A DNA stretch of 64,000 nucleotides from Chelatococcus sp. YT9 (GTDB taxonomy: Bacteria; Pseudomonadota; Alphaproteobacteria; Rhizobiales; Beijerinckiaceae): the NCBI RefSeq assembly GCF_018398315.1, contig NZ_JAHBRW010000001.1:4100501-4164500 (forward strand), read 5' to 3'. This document shows, piece after piece, positions 37,618-45,288 of the stretch (the stretch's first letter is position 1; every line of letters begins with the position of its first letter). Position numbers and translations under genes: made by a program. The notes under the pieces were generated by a model. The model was given only the letters and a program-made list of their open reading frames with translations. It ran no database searches and was not told the origin of the DNA.

Positions 37618-39105
37618 ATGCCGGCACAGACTTCAGAATCGACGCAAGCGCCGCTGTTCGCCGCCGCCATCCGGGGAGTGACGCGAAGGCGGCTTCTCCA
37701 GGGCGGGCTGGCGGCAGCGACCGTCCTCGTGCATGCGGTTGATGCCAATGCAGAGGATGCCGGAGAGACCTCCCGCCCCGTTCCAGCCCCGACGACGCCG
37801 GGCACCGAACGGGTCGCCAAGACTGGAAACGCCCGGCGCCTGCGCGCCGAGGAGATCTCCTGGCAACTCAAACCCGCGGGGGCTGCGACCAAACTGTGGT
37901 GCTTCGAGGAAACGTCACCCGGCCCTCTCCTGCGGGTCAGGAAGGGGCATGAGCTTGCGATCAAGCTAGAAAACGGGATTTCACAACCAATCACCCTGCA
38001 CTGGCATGGCTTGCGCGTACCCAACCGGTTCGACGGCGTCGGGGGCTTGACCGAGGAGCCGCTCGCACCCGGCGCGAGCCGGGAGATCCGGTTCACGCCA
38101 CGCGACAGCGGTACCTACTGGTATCACGCGATGGTCCCGGACACGGCTGCAGAACAGACTGAGCGCGGCCTCTACGGTATTCTCGTCGTTGACGAAGATG
38201 AACCGCCGACCGTGGACGCCGATCTCGCGATCGTGCTCGATGATTGGGCACTCGGCGATGACAACATGGTCCGACCTGGGTTCGGCACCGCCGAAGAGAT
38301 CGGCGCGGTTGGTCGGCTCGGCAACTGGCTCACGGTGAACAGCCAAGCCGCCCCGGAGACTTTCGCGGTTGCCCCAGGCGGCCGGATACGCCTGCGCCTT
38401 GTTAATGCCTCCAACGCCCGTCCTATCAGCCTACGCTTTGAGAAATTCGCGGTCGAAGTCATAGCCCTCGATGGCCAGCCGGCCGAGCCCTTCCCGCCAG
38501 CCCGCGACACCCTCGCACTGCTACCCGGCAACCGGGCTGATCTGATCCTGCATTGCGCCACGGAGACGGGTGTCTCCGGCAACGTCGTGGCTGTCCTTGG
38601 TCAGGGCTTGCCGCTGCTCACCATCAAGACAGAGGGCGCCCTCTCACCCAATGCCAAGGCCGGTGAGATAAAACTCCTCGGCAATAACCTCCCAGAAGCT
38701 ATTGATCTTGCCTCGGCTTTACGCGCCGATCTTGTGCTCGAAGGAGGCGTCACAGCCGGCCAGCCTTTCCCGAGCGACGTATCGCGGATCTGGCGTATCA
38801 ATGGCGTCGCCTTCACGGACGCCCGCAAGCCCCTCTTCTCTATCGGGCAAGGCAAGCCCGTTGTGCTGAGCCTGGTCAACAAGACGGAGTTCCTGCAGGC
38901 GCTCCACCTCCATGGGCACACGGCCCGCCTTCTGCACGCCCTCGATGACGGCTGGGAGCCCTATTGGCAGGACACAATCGCAATCCCGGCCGGCCGTACT
39001 GTCCGAGTTGCCTTCGTCACCGAAGGCTCTGGCAAATGGATGATCAGTTCCGCGATCCTCGATCGTCTCGGCGGCGGCATGGCGAGTTGGTTCGAGGTCA
39101 CCTGA
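37618..39105 (+). CDS. Tat-exported multicopper-oxidase-fold protein lacking most copper ligands
   Basis: A 495-residue three-cupredoxin-domain protein with a twin-arginine signal (TRRRLLQGGLAAATVLVHA, residues 22-40), so it is exported folded to the periplasm. The fold is clear: LHWHGLRVPNRFDG (127-140), GTYWYH (165-170), RGLYGILVVDE and LHLHGH (429-434). The copper sites are degraded. Motif 2 reads WYHAM instead of WYHxH, motif 3 begins with Q427 instead of His, and motif 4, normally HCHxxxH, reads SSAILDR (477-483). The type 1 site is therefore absent and the trinuclear site incomplete. E. coli FtsP/SufI is a precedent for a ligand-free, structural member. I chose ATG 37618, after TTGGAAA. 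It is convergent with nnr. Confidence 0.85.
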   Translation: MPAQTSESTQAPLFAAAIRGVTRRRLLQGGLAAATVLVHAVDANAEDAGETSRPVPAPTTPGTERVAKTGNARRLRAEEISWQLKPAGAATKLWCFEETSPGPLLRVRKGHELAIKLENGISQPITLHWHGLRVPNRFDGVGGLTEEPLAPGASREIRFTPRDSGTYWYHAMVPDTAAEQTERGLYGILVVDEDEPPTVDADLAIVLDDWALGDDNMVRPGFGTAEEIGAVGRLGNWLTVNSQAAPETFAVAPGGRIRLRLVNASNARPISLRFEKFAVEVIALDGQPAEPFPPARDTLALLPGNRADLILHCATETGVSGNVVAVLGQGLPLLTIKTEGALSPNAKAGEIKLLGNNLPEAIDLASALRADLVLEGGVTAGQPFPSDVSRIWRINGVAFTDARKPLFSIGQGKPVVLSLVNKTEFLQALHLHGHTARLLHALDDGWEPYWQDTIAIPAGRTVRVAFVTEGSGKWMISSAILDRLGGGMASWFEVT

Positions 39106-39109
39106 CTTT

Positions 39110-40621
39110 TCATATCGGGCCGCTGCGCTCGAAAAGACGCTTGAGCACAGCAGGCAAGGTTTCCGGCAGGTCCTCTGCAATGAGGCCCGGGCCAAAAGCG
39201 CGAGCCGCCGCCCCGTGCAGCCAGACGGCGGCAGCCGCGGCCTCCCGGCCGGGCATCCCCTGCGCCAAAAGACCCGTAATGAACCCAGCGAGGACATCTC
39301 CCGTCCCCGCAGTCGCCAACCAAGGCGTGCCATTGTCATTGACGATCGCCCGGCCGTCAGGTGTCGCGACCACGGTGTCTGCGCCCTTGAGAACAACGAC
39401 CGCGCCAGTGTGGTGCGCCGCGGCTATCGCACGCTGCAGCTTCGACGGCGCTTTAATTATCTCATTTACCTCGCTGAAGAGACGTGAAAATTCACCCTCA
39501 TGAGGTGTCAGAACCGTTGGCGCGGGGTTGACTTTGGCAAGCGACGTGAGGGTGGCGAGGCCAGCCGCACCTTCAACGGCAAAGCTCGTCAGGCCATCGG
39601 CATCGATGACAAGCGCCCGGCCCGCTTCCGCTGCGACCGATATCAAACCGCGTGTAGCGTCACCCACACCAGCCCCGGGCCCTATCGCAAGCGCATTGAG
39701 GCGCTCGTCGGCGAGGAGCGACTTCAGACCTCCCGCGCCATCGATCGACCGCACCATGATCGCGGTGAGATGGGCAGCATTCACCGCTAGCGCCGCGGGC
39801 GGCGAGGCTACGGTGACAAGCCCTGCCCCAACACGCAACGCAGCGCGCGCGGACAGCCGCGCCGCGCCCGTACTGCCAATGCCGCCGGATACGATAACCG
39901 CGTGGCCCCGCCCGTATTTGTGCCCGGCCGTCTCGGGCAGCGGGTAAGTAGCTAGCCATAGCCCCGGAGCATTGGCGGCATAGGGCGACGCGATGGCGGC
40001 GACGGTCGCGTCGCTGATGCCGATATCGGCGATCGTCACCGAGCCGCAATGCAGCCGGCCCGGTAGAAGAAGATGTCCGGGCTTGCGCCGGGCGAATGTA
40101 ACGGTCTCGTGCGCCATCACCGCGATGCCGCGCACCGCGCCCGTATCCCCATCAATGCCAGATGGAATGTCGGCCGAGATCACATAGGCCTTCGAGGCGT
40201 TGATCGCGGCGATGGCAACGGCGGCCTCCCCCTCCAGGTCTCGCGAAAGCCCTGTGCCGAACAGCGCATCGATGATGAGCTCCGCGCCTACGAGATTCAT
40301 CGCAGCAAGCGGGCTGACTGCGCCGCGCCAGGTGCCGGCAGCCCAAGCCGCATCGCCGCTCAGCGCCTGCGGGGAGCCAAGGAGATGAAGCGCGACTTCG
40401 TAACCTTCCTCGGCAAGGATCCGGGCGGCGACGAAACCGTCGCCTCCGTTGTTGCCAGGACCGCAAACGACGACGACCCTTCGCCCGACGGGCACGCATT
40501 CCGCCGCCCGGTGAGCGACGGCCCGCCCTGCCCGCTCCATCAGCTCCCAGCCTGGCACGCCTGAAGCAATCGTGCGCTGATCGGCCTCGCGTACCGCAGC
40601 ATTGGTGAGGATCTCGTACAT
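39110..40621 (-). CDS. nnrD: Bifunctional NAD(P)H-hydrate epimerase / ADP-dependent NAD(P)HX dehydratase
   Basis: A 503-residue metabolite-repair enzyme restoring damaged NAD(P)H. The N-terminal epimerase domain (YjeF_N, about 1-210) has VVCGPGNNGGDGFVAAR and ISADIPSGIDGDTG. The C-terminal ribokinase-like dehydratase (about 225-500) has GHAVIVSGG, LTPHEGEFSRLF, VVLKGADTVVATPDG and the catalytic GTGDVLAGFITGLLAQG. The fused form is the usual bacterial architecture. The start is taken as ATG 40621 behind GAGGGA. An adjacent ATG lies 3 bases upstream. It diverges from glnB, a common alphaproteobacterial neighbourhood. Confidence 0.96.
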   Translation of the reverse strand: MYEILTNAAVREADQRTIASGVPGWELMERAGRAVAHRAAECVPVGRRVVVVCGPGNNGGDGFVAARILAEEGYEVALHLLGSPQALSGDAAWAAGTWRGAVSPLAAMNLVGAELIIDALFGTGLSRDLEGEAAVAIAAINASKAYVISADIPSGIDGDTGAVRGIAVMAHETVTFARRKPGHLLLPGRLHCGSVTIADIGISDATVAAIASPYAANAPGLWLATYPLPETAGHKYGRGHAVIVSGGIGSTGAARLSARAALRVGAGLVTVASPPAALAVNAAHLTAIMVRSIDGAGGLKSLLADERLNALAIGPGAGVGDATRGLISVAAEAGRALVIDADGLTSFAVEGAAGLATLTSLAKVNPAPTVLTPHEGEFSRLFSEVNEIIKAPSKLQRAIAAAHHTGAVVVLKGADTVVATPDGRAIVNDNGTPWLATAGTGDVLAGFITGLLAQGMPGREAAAAAVWLHGAAARAFGPGLIAEDLPETLPAVLKRLFERSGPI

Positions 40622-40803
40622 CATTCCCTCGCCGTTCACGCAGTTAAGCTCTCGGAGCCGTCGCATACACGACACCATAGATGAATGTCCCCGAACGCAA
40701 AGCAGCCCCCGGGCAATTCTCAGGGCAGTTCGTGGCGTCTTCCCGAGCACCAAAGGGGAAGTTTTCCGCTCCTTGAACGGCTGAAGCTCAAAAGGTCATC
40801 AAA

Positions 40804-40819
40804 TGCATAATTTTTGTGC
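40804..40819. promoter_or_regulatory. Possible NtrC-like dyad upstream of glnB
   Basis: TGCATAATTTTTGTGC contains the imperfect dyad GCAtAa...ttgTGC (40805-40819), similar to NtrC sites (GCACC-N5-GGTGC). No convincing sigma-54 -24/-12 element was found downstream, so the assignment is weak. Confidence 0.2.
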
Positions 40820-40941
40820 TGTCCGCTGATGAACATTGCGGCACTCAACAGCCCGTTCCGCAAACTTCGACATGGCCGCCACCGACCCATTGATGGTAAG
40901 AGCCGTCTAGTCACGTTCGCCATCGGAAGCTAGGCGCCTAG

Positions 40942-41295
<354 letters not shown>

Positions 41296-41361
41296 TCTGA
41301 AGCAACCTGCGAGCGCCGCGAGCGCGGGTTAATGACGTTTGTGCAACACGAGGAACGAATG

Positions 41362-42771
41362 ATGAAGAGCGCCCAGGATGTGCTGAAGGCGATCAAAGAG
41401 CAGGACATCAAGTACGTCGATTTCCGCTTCACCGACCCGCGCGGCAAGTGGCAGCACGTCACCTTCGACGTGTCGATGATCGACGAGGAAATCTTCGCCG
41501 AAGGCACCATGTTCGACGGTTCCTCGATTGCCGGGTGGAAGGCCATCAACGAGTCGGACATGCTCCTGATGCCCGACCCGACGACGGCCCAGCTCGACCC
41601 GTTCTTCGCAGCGCCCACGCTGTCGATCGTCTGCGACATCCTCGAGCCGACCACGGGCGAATCCTACAGCCGTGATCCGCGCGGGATCGCGAAGAAGGCA
41701 GAGGCCTTCCTGCAGTCCACCAAGATCGGCGACACGATCTTCGTCGGCCCGGAAGCCGAGTTCTTCGTGTTTGATGACGTTCGCTTTTCCGCGACGCCTT
41801 ACAACACCGGCTTCAAGCTGGATGCCACCGAGTTGCCGACGAATGGCGACACGGAATACGAGGGTGGCAACATGGGCCACCGGATTCCCGTGAAGGGCGG
41901 CTACTTCCCGGTTCCCCCGCTCGACAGCGCCCAGGACATGCGCGGCGAGATGCTCGCAGCCATGGCCTCCATGGGTGTAAAGGTCGAGAAGCACCACCAT
42001 GAGGTGGCCTCCGCTCAGCACGAACTCGGCATGAAGTTCGACACGCTGACGCACATGGGCGATCAGATGCAGATCTACAAATACTGCATCCACAATGTCG
42101 CCAACAGCTACGGCAAGTCGGCCACCTTCATGCCGAAGCCGGTTTATGGCGACAACGGCTCGGGCATGCACGTTCACCAGTCGATCTGGAAGGATGGCAA
42201 GCCGGTCTTCGCGGGCAACAAGTATGCCGACCTCAGCCAGGAATGCCTCTGGTACATCGGCGGCATCATCAAGCACGCCAAGGCTATCAACGCCTTCACC
42301 AACCCGTCGACCAACTCCTACAAGCGTCTCGTCCCGGGCTTCGAGGCTCCGGTGCTGCTTGCCTATTCCTCGCGCAACCGCTCCGCGTCCTGCCGTATCC
42401 CGTGGACGGCTTCGCCCAAGGCCAAGCGCGTCGAAATCCGCTTCCCCGATCCAACCGCGAACCCCTACCTCGGCTTCGCGGCCCTGCTGATGGCCGGCCT
42501 CGACGGCATCATCAACAAGATCGATCCGGGCGCAGCCATGGACAAGGATCTCTACGACCTGCCGCCGCGTGAGCTGAAGAAGATCCCGACCGTGTCCGCC
42601 AGCCTGCGCGAGGCGCTCGGCCATCTTGACAAGGATCGCGCCTTCCTGAAGGCCGGTGGCGTCTTCACCGATGACTTCATCGACTCCTACATCGAACTCA
42701 AGATGCAGGACGTGATCCGCTTCGAGCACACGCCGCACCCGGTCGAATTCGACATGTACTACAGCGTCTGA
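41362..42771 (+). CDS. glnA: Glutamine synthetase type I
   Basis: A 469-residue dodecameric enzyme making glutamine from glutamate, ammonia and ATP. Landmarks are [16 protein letters not shown] near the start, [10 protein letters not shown], the metal site FGPEAEFF-like segment ([12 protein letters not shown]), [18 protein letters not shown], the NRSASCRIP segment and the adenylylation tyrosine in [10 protein letters not shown]. The start ATG 41362 gives exactly the usual length and sits 8 bases after GAGG. ATG 41359 is equally possible. Activity should be controlled by adenylylation via PII. A strong terminator follows. Confidence 0.98.
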   Translation: MKSAQDVLKAIKEQDIKYVDFRFTDPRGKWQHVTFDVSMIDEEIFAEGTMFDGSSIAGWKAINESDMLLMPDPTTAQLDPFFAAPTLSIVCDILEPTTGESYSRDPRGIAKKAEAFLQSTKIGDTIFVGPEAEFFVFDDVRFSATPYNTGFKLDATELPTNGDTEYEGGNMGHRIPVKGGYFPVPPLDSAQDMRGEMLAAMASMGVKVEKHHHEVASAQHELGMKFDTLTHMGDQMQIYKYCIHNVANSYGKSATFMPKPVYGDNGSGMHVHQSIWKDGKPVFAGNKYADLSQECLWYIGGIIKHAKAINAFTNPSTNSYKRLVPGFEAPVLLAYSSRNRSASCRIPWTASPKAKRVEIRFPDPTANPYLGFAALLMAGLDGIINKIDPGAAMDKDLYDLPPRELKKIPTVSASLREALGHLDKDRAFLKAGGVFTDDFIDSYIELKMQDVIRFEHTPHPVEFDMYYSV

Positions 42772-42813
42772 CACATGCTGGCGGCGGGATGGATTTCCGC
42801 CGCTCCCTAGCCG

Positions 42814-42842
42814 AAAGGCCGGAGATCGCTCCGGCCTTTTTT
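42814..42842 (+). terminator. Rho-independent terminator of glnA
   Basis: An 8-bp G+C-rich stem GGCCGGAG/CTCCGGCC, extended by A-T pairs (AAA before, TTT after), with loop ATCG and a T-tract to 42842, 43 bases after the glnA stop. Confidence 0.93.
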
Positions 42843-42906
42843 CGTTGGCTGGTAGCTTGACTAAGATAGGTGGCCTGTCTACTGCCGCTTCTGCACGGGA
42901 GGAACC

Positions 42907-43887
42907 ATGCTGAAGCGCGTTCTTCGTTCGATCGGGTGGCTTATCGGGGCGGGCGCGGCAGACCATTTTGCCACGCGCGGCGAGTTCAAGGAACTCGGCG
43001 CCCGCATCGCGCAGATCGAGAGCCTCCTTGAAGCCCTCATGCGTCAGAGCGCTGCGCAAGCGGAACAGTCCCAGGCGCACCGCTTTCTGCAGGAGAAGAC
43101 CTGCGCGGAACTCTCCTATCTCAACGACCTCATGCGCGTGGTCTCCAGAGACGTCGTGAATGCCAGCGTCGGGCGGTCTGTCCTTGGTGCGAAGACCAAC
43201 ATCTTTTCGCAGAACTACGAGGACGCGATCCTTGCCGCGATCTTCGAGCGGGTTGGCTCGGGCCAGAAGCGCTTCCTTGAAATCGGCGTAGGCGATGGCA
43301 CGGAGAACAACACCCGTCTGCTGCTCGAACTCGGGTGGCGCGGCGCCTGGGTGGAATGTGACCCGGCGGCGGTGGCCGCGATAAAGCACCGGCTCGCCGA
43401 CTATCTGGCTGATGGTAGGCTCGTCCTCGTCGAGGAAGCGATCACCGCTGAGACTGTTGACGAGGTGGTTGGCCGTTGCGGCTTGTCGGGAGAGATCGAT
43501 TTTCTGTCACTCGACATCGATATGAACACCTCGCACGTGTGGCGCGCAATGGCCCTGCGCTCCCGCGTCGCCTGCCTGGAATATAACGCGAGTTTTCCTC
43601 CGGAAATCGAGTTTGAGGTCGCGTACGATCCCAGCTCAGCCTGGGGAGGTTCGAGTTATTTCGGCGCCTCTTTGCTCTCCCTGGACCATATAGGCAGGCA
43701 GAAGGACATGGCGCTCGTCGGTTGCGATCTCATGGGGATCAACGCCTTCTTTGTACGGCGAGACCTGGCTGAGATCCATTTCCCGGGATCCCATGCTCCG
43801 GTCGACCATTACCAGCCGCCCCGCTACGCCCTAGCCGGATCACGCGGTCATCCCCGCGCGACCGGACGCTTTGCCTGTCAACGATGA
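42907..43887 (+). CDS. FkbM-like SAM-dependent methyltransferase with N-terminal coiled coil
   Basis: A 326-residue protein. Residues 1-20 are an amphipathic or hydrophobic stretch (LKRVLRSIGWLIGAGAA), and residues 25-65 are rich in Glu, Gln and Leu and likely coiled coil. A Rossmann methyltransferase domain follows, with FSQNYEDAIL (100-109) and SAM motif I FLEIGVGDG (123-131), then ELGWRGAWVECD carrying the acidic ribose-binding position. DFLSLDIDMNTSHVW resembles the central motif of FkbM-type enzymes linked to surface polysaccharide. The substrate is unknown. It starts at ATG 42907 behind GGGAGG. It is isolated by the glnA terminator and has no glycan genes beside it. Confidence 0.72.
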   Translation: MLKRVLRSIGWLIGAGAADHFATRGEFKELGARIAQIESLLEALMRQSAAQAEQSQAHRFLQEKTCAELSYLNDLMRVVSRDVVNASVGRSVLGAKTNIFSQNYEDAILAAIFERVGSGQKRFLEIGVGDGTENNTRLLLELGWRGAWVECDPAAVAAIKHRLADYLADGRLVLVEEAITAETVDEVVGRCGLSGEIDFLSLDIDMNTSHVWRAMALRSRVACLEYNASFPPEIEFEVAYDPSSAWGGSSYFGASLLSLDHIGRQKDMALVGCDLMGINAFFVRRDLAEIHFPGSHAPVDHYQPPRYALAGSRGHPRATGRFACQR

Positions 43888-43971
43888 AGGGCACGGACGG
43901 CCCGCCGGACCGCTCGCCTTTGGAACAATCGGTCAAGTCGCGCTTTAGGTTGAGAGGACCCGGAGCCGGCT

Positions 43972-44514
43972 ATGCACCCAGACCTTCTCGATCAATTCCT
44001 ACGTCTCGGTGCGGCGACCTTGATCGGTATGATCATCGGGCTCAACCGGGACCTCGAGAACAAGCCAACAGGCGTGCGCACACTCGGCCTCGTCGGGCTT
44101 GCCACAGCTTTAGTCACAATCGGCACCCTTGAGTTTGAGCTGATGAGAGATCAGCCCGACGCGCTCAGCCGTGTGGTCCAGGGGCTGATCCAAGGCGTTT
44201 TGACAGGCATCGGCTTCATCGGCGCTGGGGCTATCCTGCGCGACCGCAACACCGGGTCCATACATGGACTGACCACAGCAGCCTCTGTGTGGGTCACGGC
44301 CGCCGCCGGCATCATCTGCGGTCTTGGCAACTGGCCGCTGGTAATCACCGCTGTCGTGGTCGCGATGGTTCTCCTGTTGTCCGGACGCGCCATCGAGGCA
44401 GCCGTTGAAGCTTGCCTGGGACGAGCCTCTTCAGGCCGGGGCGCGGGACAAGATGTCGTGGAGCAGCCCGCTTCGACAGGCAACGGACAGAGCCGAGAGG
44501 AAGACGATCGTTGA
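43972..44514 (+). CDS. MgtC/SapB family membrane protein
   Basis: A 180-residue protein with four to five membrane spans: LGAATLIGMIIGLNRDLENKPTGVRTLGLVGLATALV read in sequence at about 12-48, then VLTGIGFIGAGAILRD, GLTTAASVWVTAAAGIICG and WPLVITAVVVAMVLLL. The family signatures GxNR-(E/D)-x-x-x-KPAGxRT and GIGFIGAGAI are clear. Family members are linked to magnesium stress, acid tolerance and intracellular survival. The C-terminal tail (about 150-180) is short and polar, so it lacks the larger C-terminal domain of Salmonella MgtC and is closer to SapB. Confidence 0.9.
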   Translation: MHPDLLDQFLRLGAATLIGMIIGLNRDLENKPTGVRTLGLVGLATALVTIGTLEFELMRDQPDALSRVVQGLIQGVLTGIGFIGAGAILRDRNTGSIHGLTTAASVWVTAAAGIICGLGNWPLVITAVVVAMVLLLSGRAIEAAVEACLGRASSGRGAGQDVVEQPASTGNGQSREEDDR

Positions 44515-44585
44515 CCTCATCGTCGCGACGGGGTTCCTCCCTCGCGCGTGGCGGCGAGCGATCCGGCAGCGGTGCAGAGCGACGA

Positions 44586-44801
44586 TTAGAAGAACAACAG
44601 AAGCGCGGTTGCGGCGCAGGCGCTAGCAGAGAGCCAGGCCAGAAGCGCGAAGATCTCGACACTGAACTCGCGGACAGGCGGCTGAAGATTGATCTCCGCT
44701 GAAGTATCATCGGACCATGTGATCGCCCGCGGGCCTGATCCGTTCCGTTCATGTCTCTTGGTGAGAGGGCGCGTCGAATTCATCATGACGAACGAGAGCA
44801 C
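44586..44801 (-). CDS. Possible small tail-anchored membrane protein
   Basis: A 71-residue frame, polar for about 45 residues and ending in one hydrophobic span (VEIFALLAWLSASACAATALLLFF split at the C-terminus), the layout of a tail-anchored protein. I favour GTG 44801 because AAGGAGG lies about 9 bases upstream. The frame stays open to another GTG at 44840 without a ribosome site. No family is recognised. It is convergent with the MgtC-like gene, and palindromes at 44864-44894 lie upstream. It may not be real. Confidence 0.38.
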   Translation of the reverse strand: MLSFVMMNSTRPLTKRHERNGSGPRAITWSDDTSAEINLQPPVREFSVEIFALLAWLSASACAATALLLFF

Positions 44802-44863
44802 GGTCTTGACCTCCTTGATCGTGCCAATCTGCGCGTTCACGGTTAACGCAATGCTACTCTGAC

Positions 44864-44880
44864 GATTTTGTTACAAAATC
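44864..44880. promoter_or_regulatory. 17-bp perfect palindrome, probable operator
   Basis: GATTTTGT-T-ACAAAATC is an 8-bp perfect inverted repeat around one central base. It lies 63 bases upstream of the small tail-anchored frame and about 410 bases upstream of parE. No known alphaproteobacterial regulator consensus was matched. Confidence 0.45.
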
Positions 44881-44894
44881 CGACGAGATCGTCG
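44881..44894. repeat. Short palindrome adjacent to the 17-bp palindrome
   Basis: CGACGA-GA-TCGTCG, a 6-bp inverted repeat with a 2-base spacer, abuts the 17-bp palindrome with no gap. Confidence 0.35.
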
Positions 44895-45288
44895 CAGAAG
44901 CTGCCAAGGGCATCGCAAATCCTTCCCACTCACCGTTTTGCCCCGTTTTGTTCGGGTCCAGCGCAAGAAATATGCGGTCAAGTCGCCACAACAGCTGTGC
45001 GTTTCATCACATTGATCGCGATATGCGTCTCTCCAACATGCTCGGGAAGGCCTGCCGGGGAATCGCGCGGCACGCCCAGATCGCGCCGGTGGGGATTCGG
45101 TTGGAAATACTTGACAGACGAGCCGCGAAAGGTTTGTTTCCTCTATGTTCTCATGCGGCGAAATGAGAATTCGCAGATAAGTCCCGTGGATAAGTCACCG
45201 GTGGCTGTGTAGACGCGCCCGCCGGTTGCGGGGCTTGTGCGACAATGACTCGCCGAGGTTTTTGACGGACGGAGTGCAGAGAGCGACA

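Larger units (their letters stand above)
44841..45288. other. Non-coding region upstream of parE
   Basis: 448 bases without a supported gene, more AT-rich than the surroundings at its left end. It holds a perfect 17-bp palindrome (44864-44880), a second shorter palindrome (44881-44894) and must hold the parE promoter. A consensus TTGACA at about 45111 has no well-spaced -10 box. Confidence 0.55.

Noticed and set aside
41329-43389. A 686-codon minus-strand open frame opposite glnA and the methyltransferase gene
   Set aside because: It lies entirely antisense to well-supported genes, lacks a recognisable domain, and is rich in Arg, His, Asp and Gly as expected from reading high-GC coding DNA on the wrong strand.
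44586-44840. The longer, 84-codon version of the small tail-anchored frame
   Set aside because: Its GTG has no ribosome site, whereas GTG 44801 is preceded by AAGGAGG, so I report only the shorter form.
45105-45150. TTGACA upstream of parE as a sigma-70 promoter
   Set aside because: The nearest TATGTT lies 24 bases on and no acceptable -10 box occurs at 16-18 bases.
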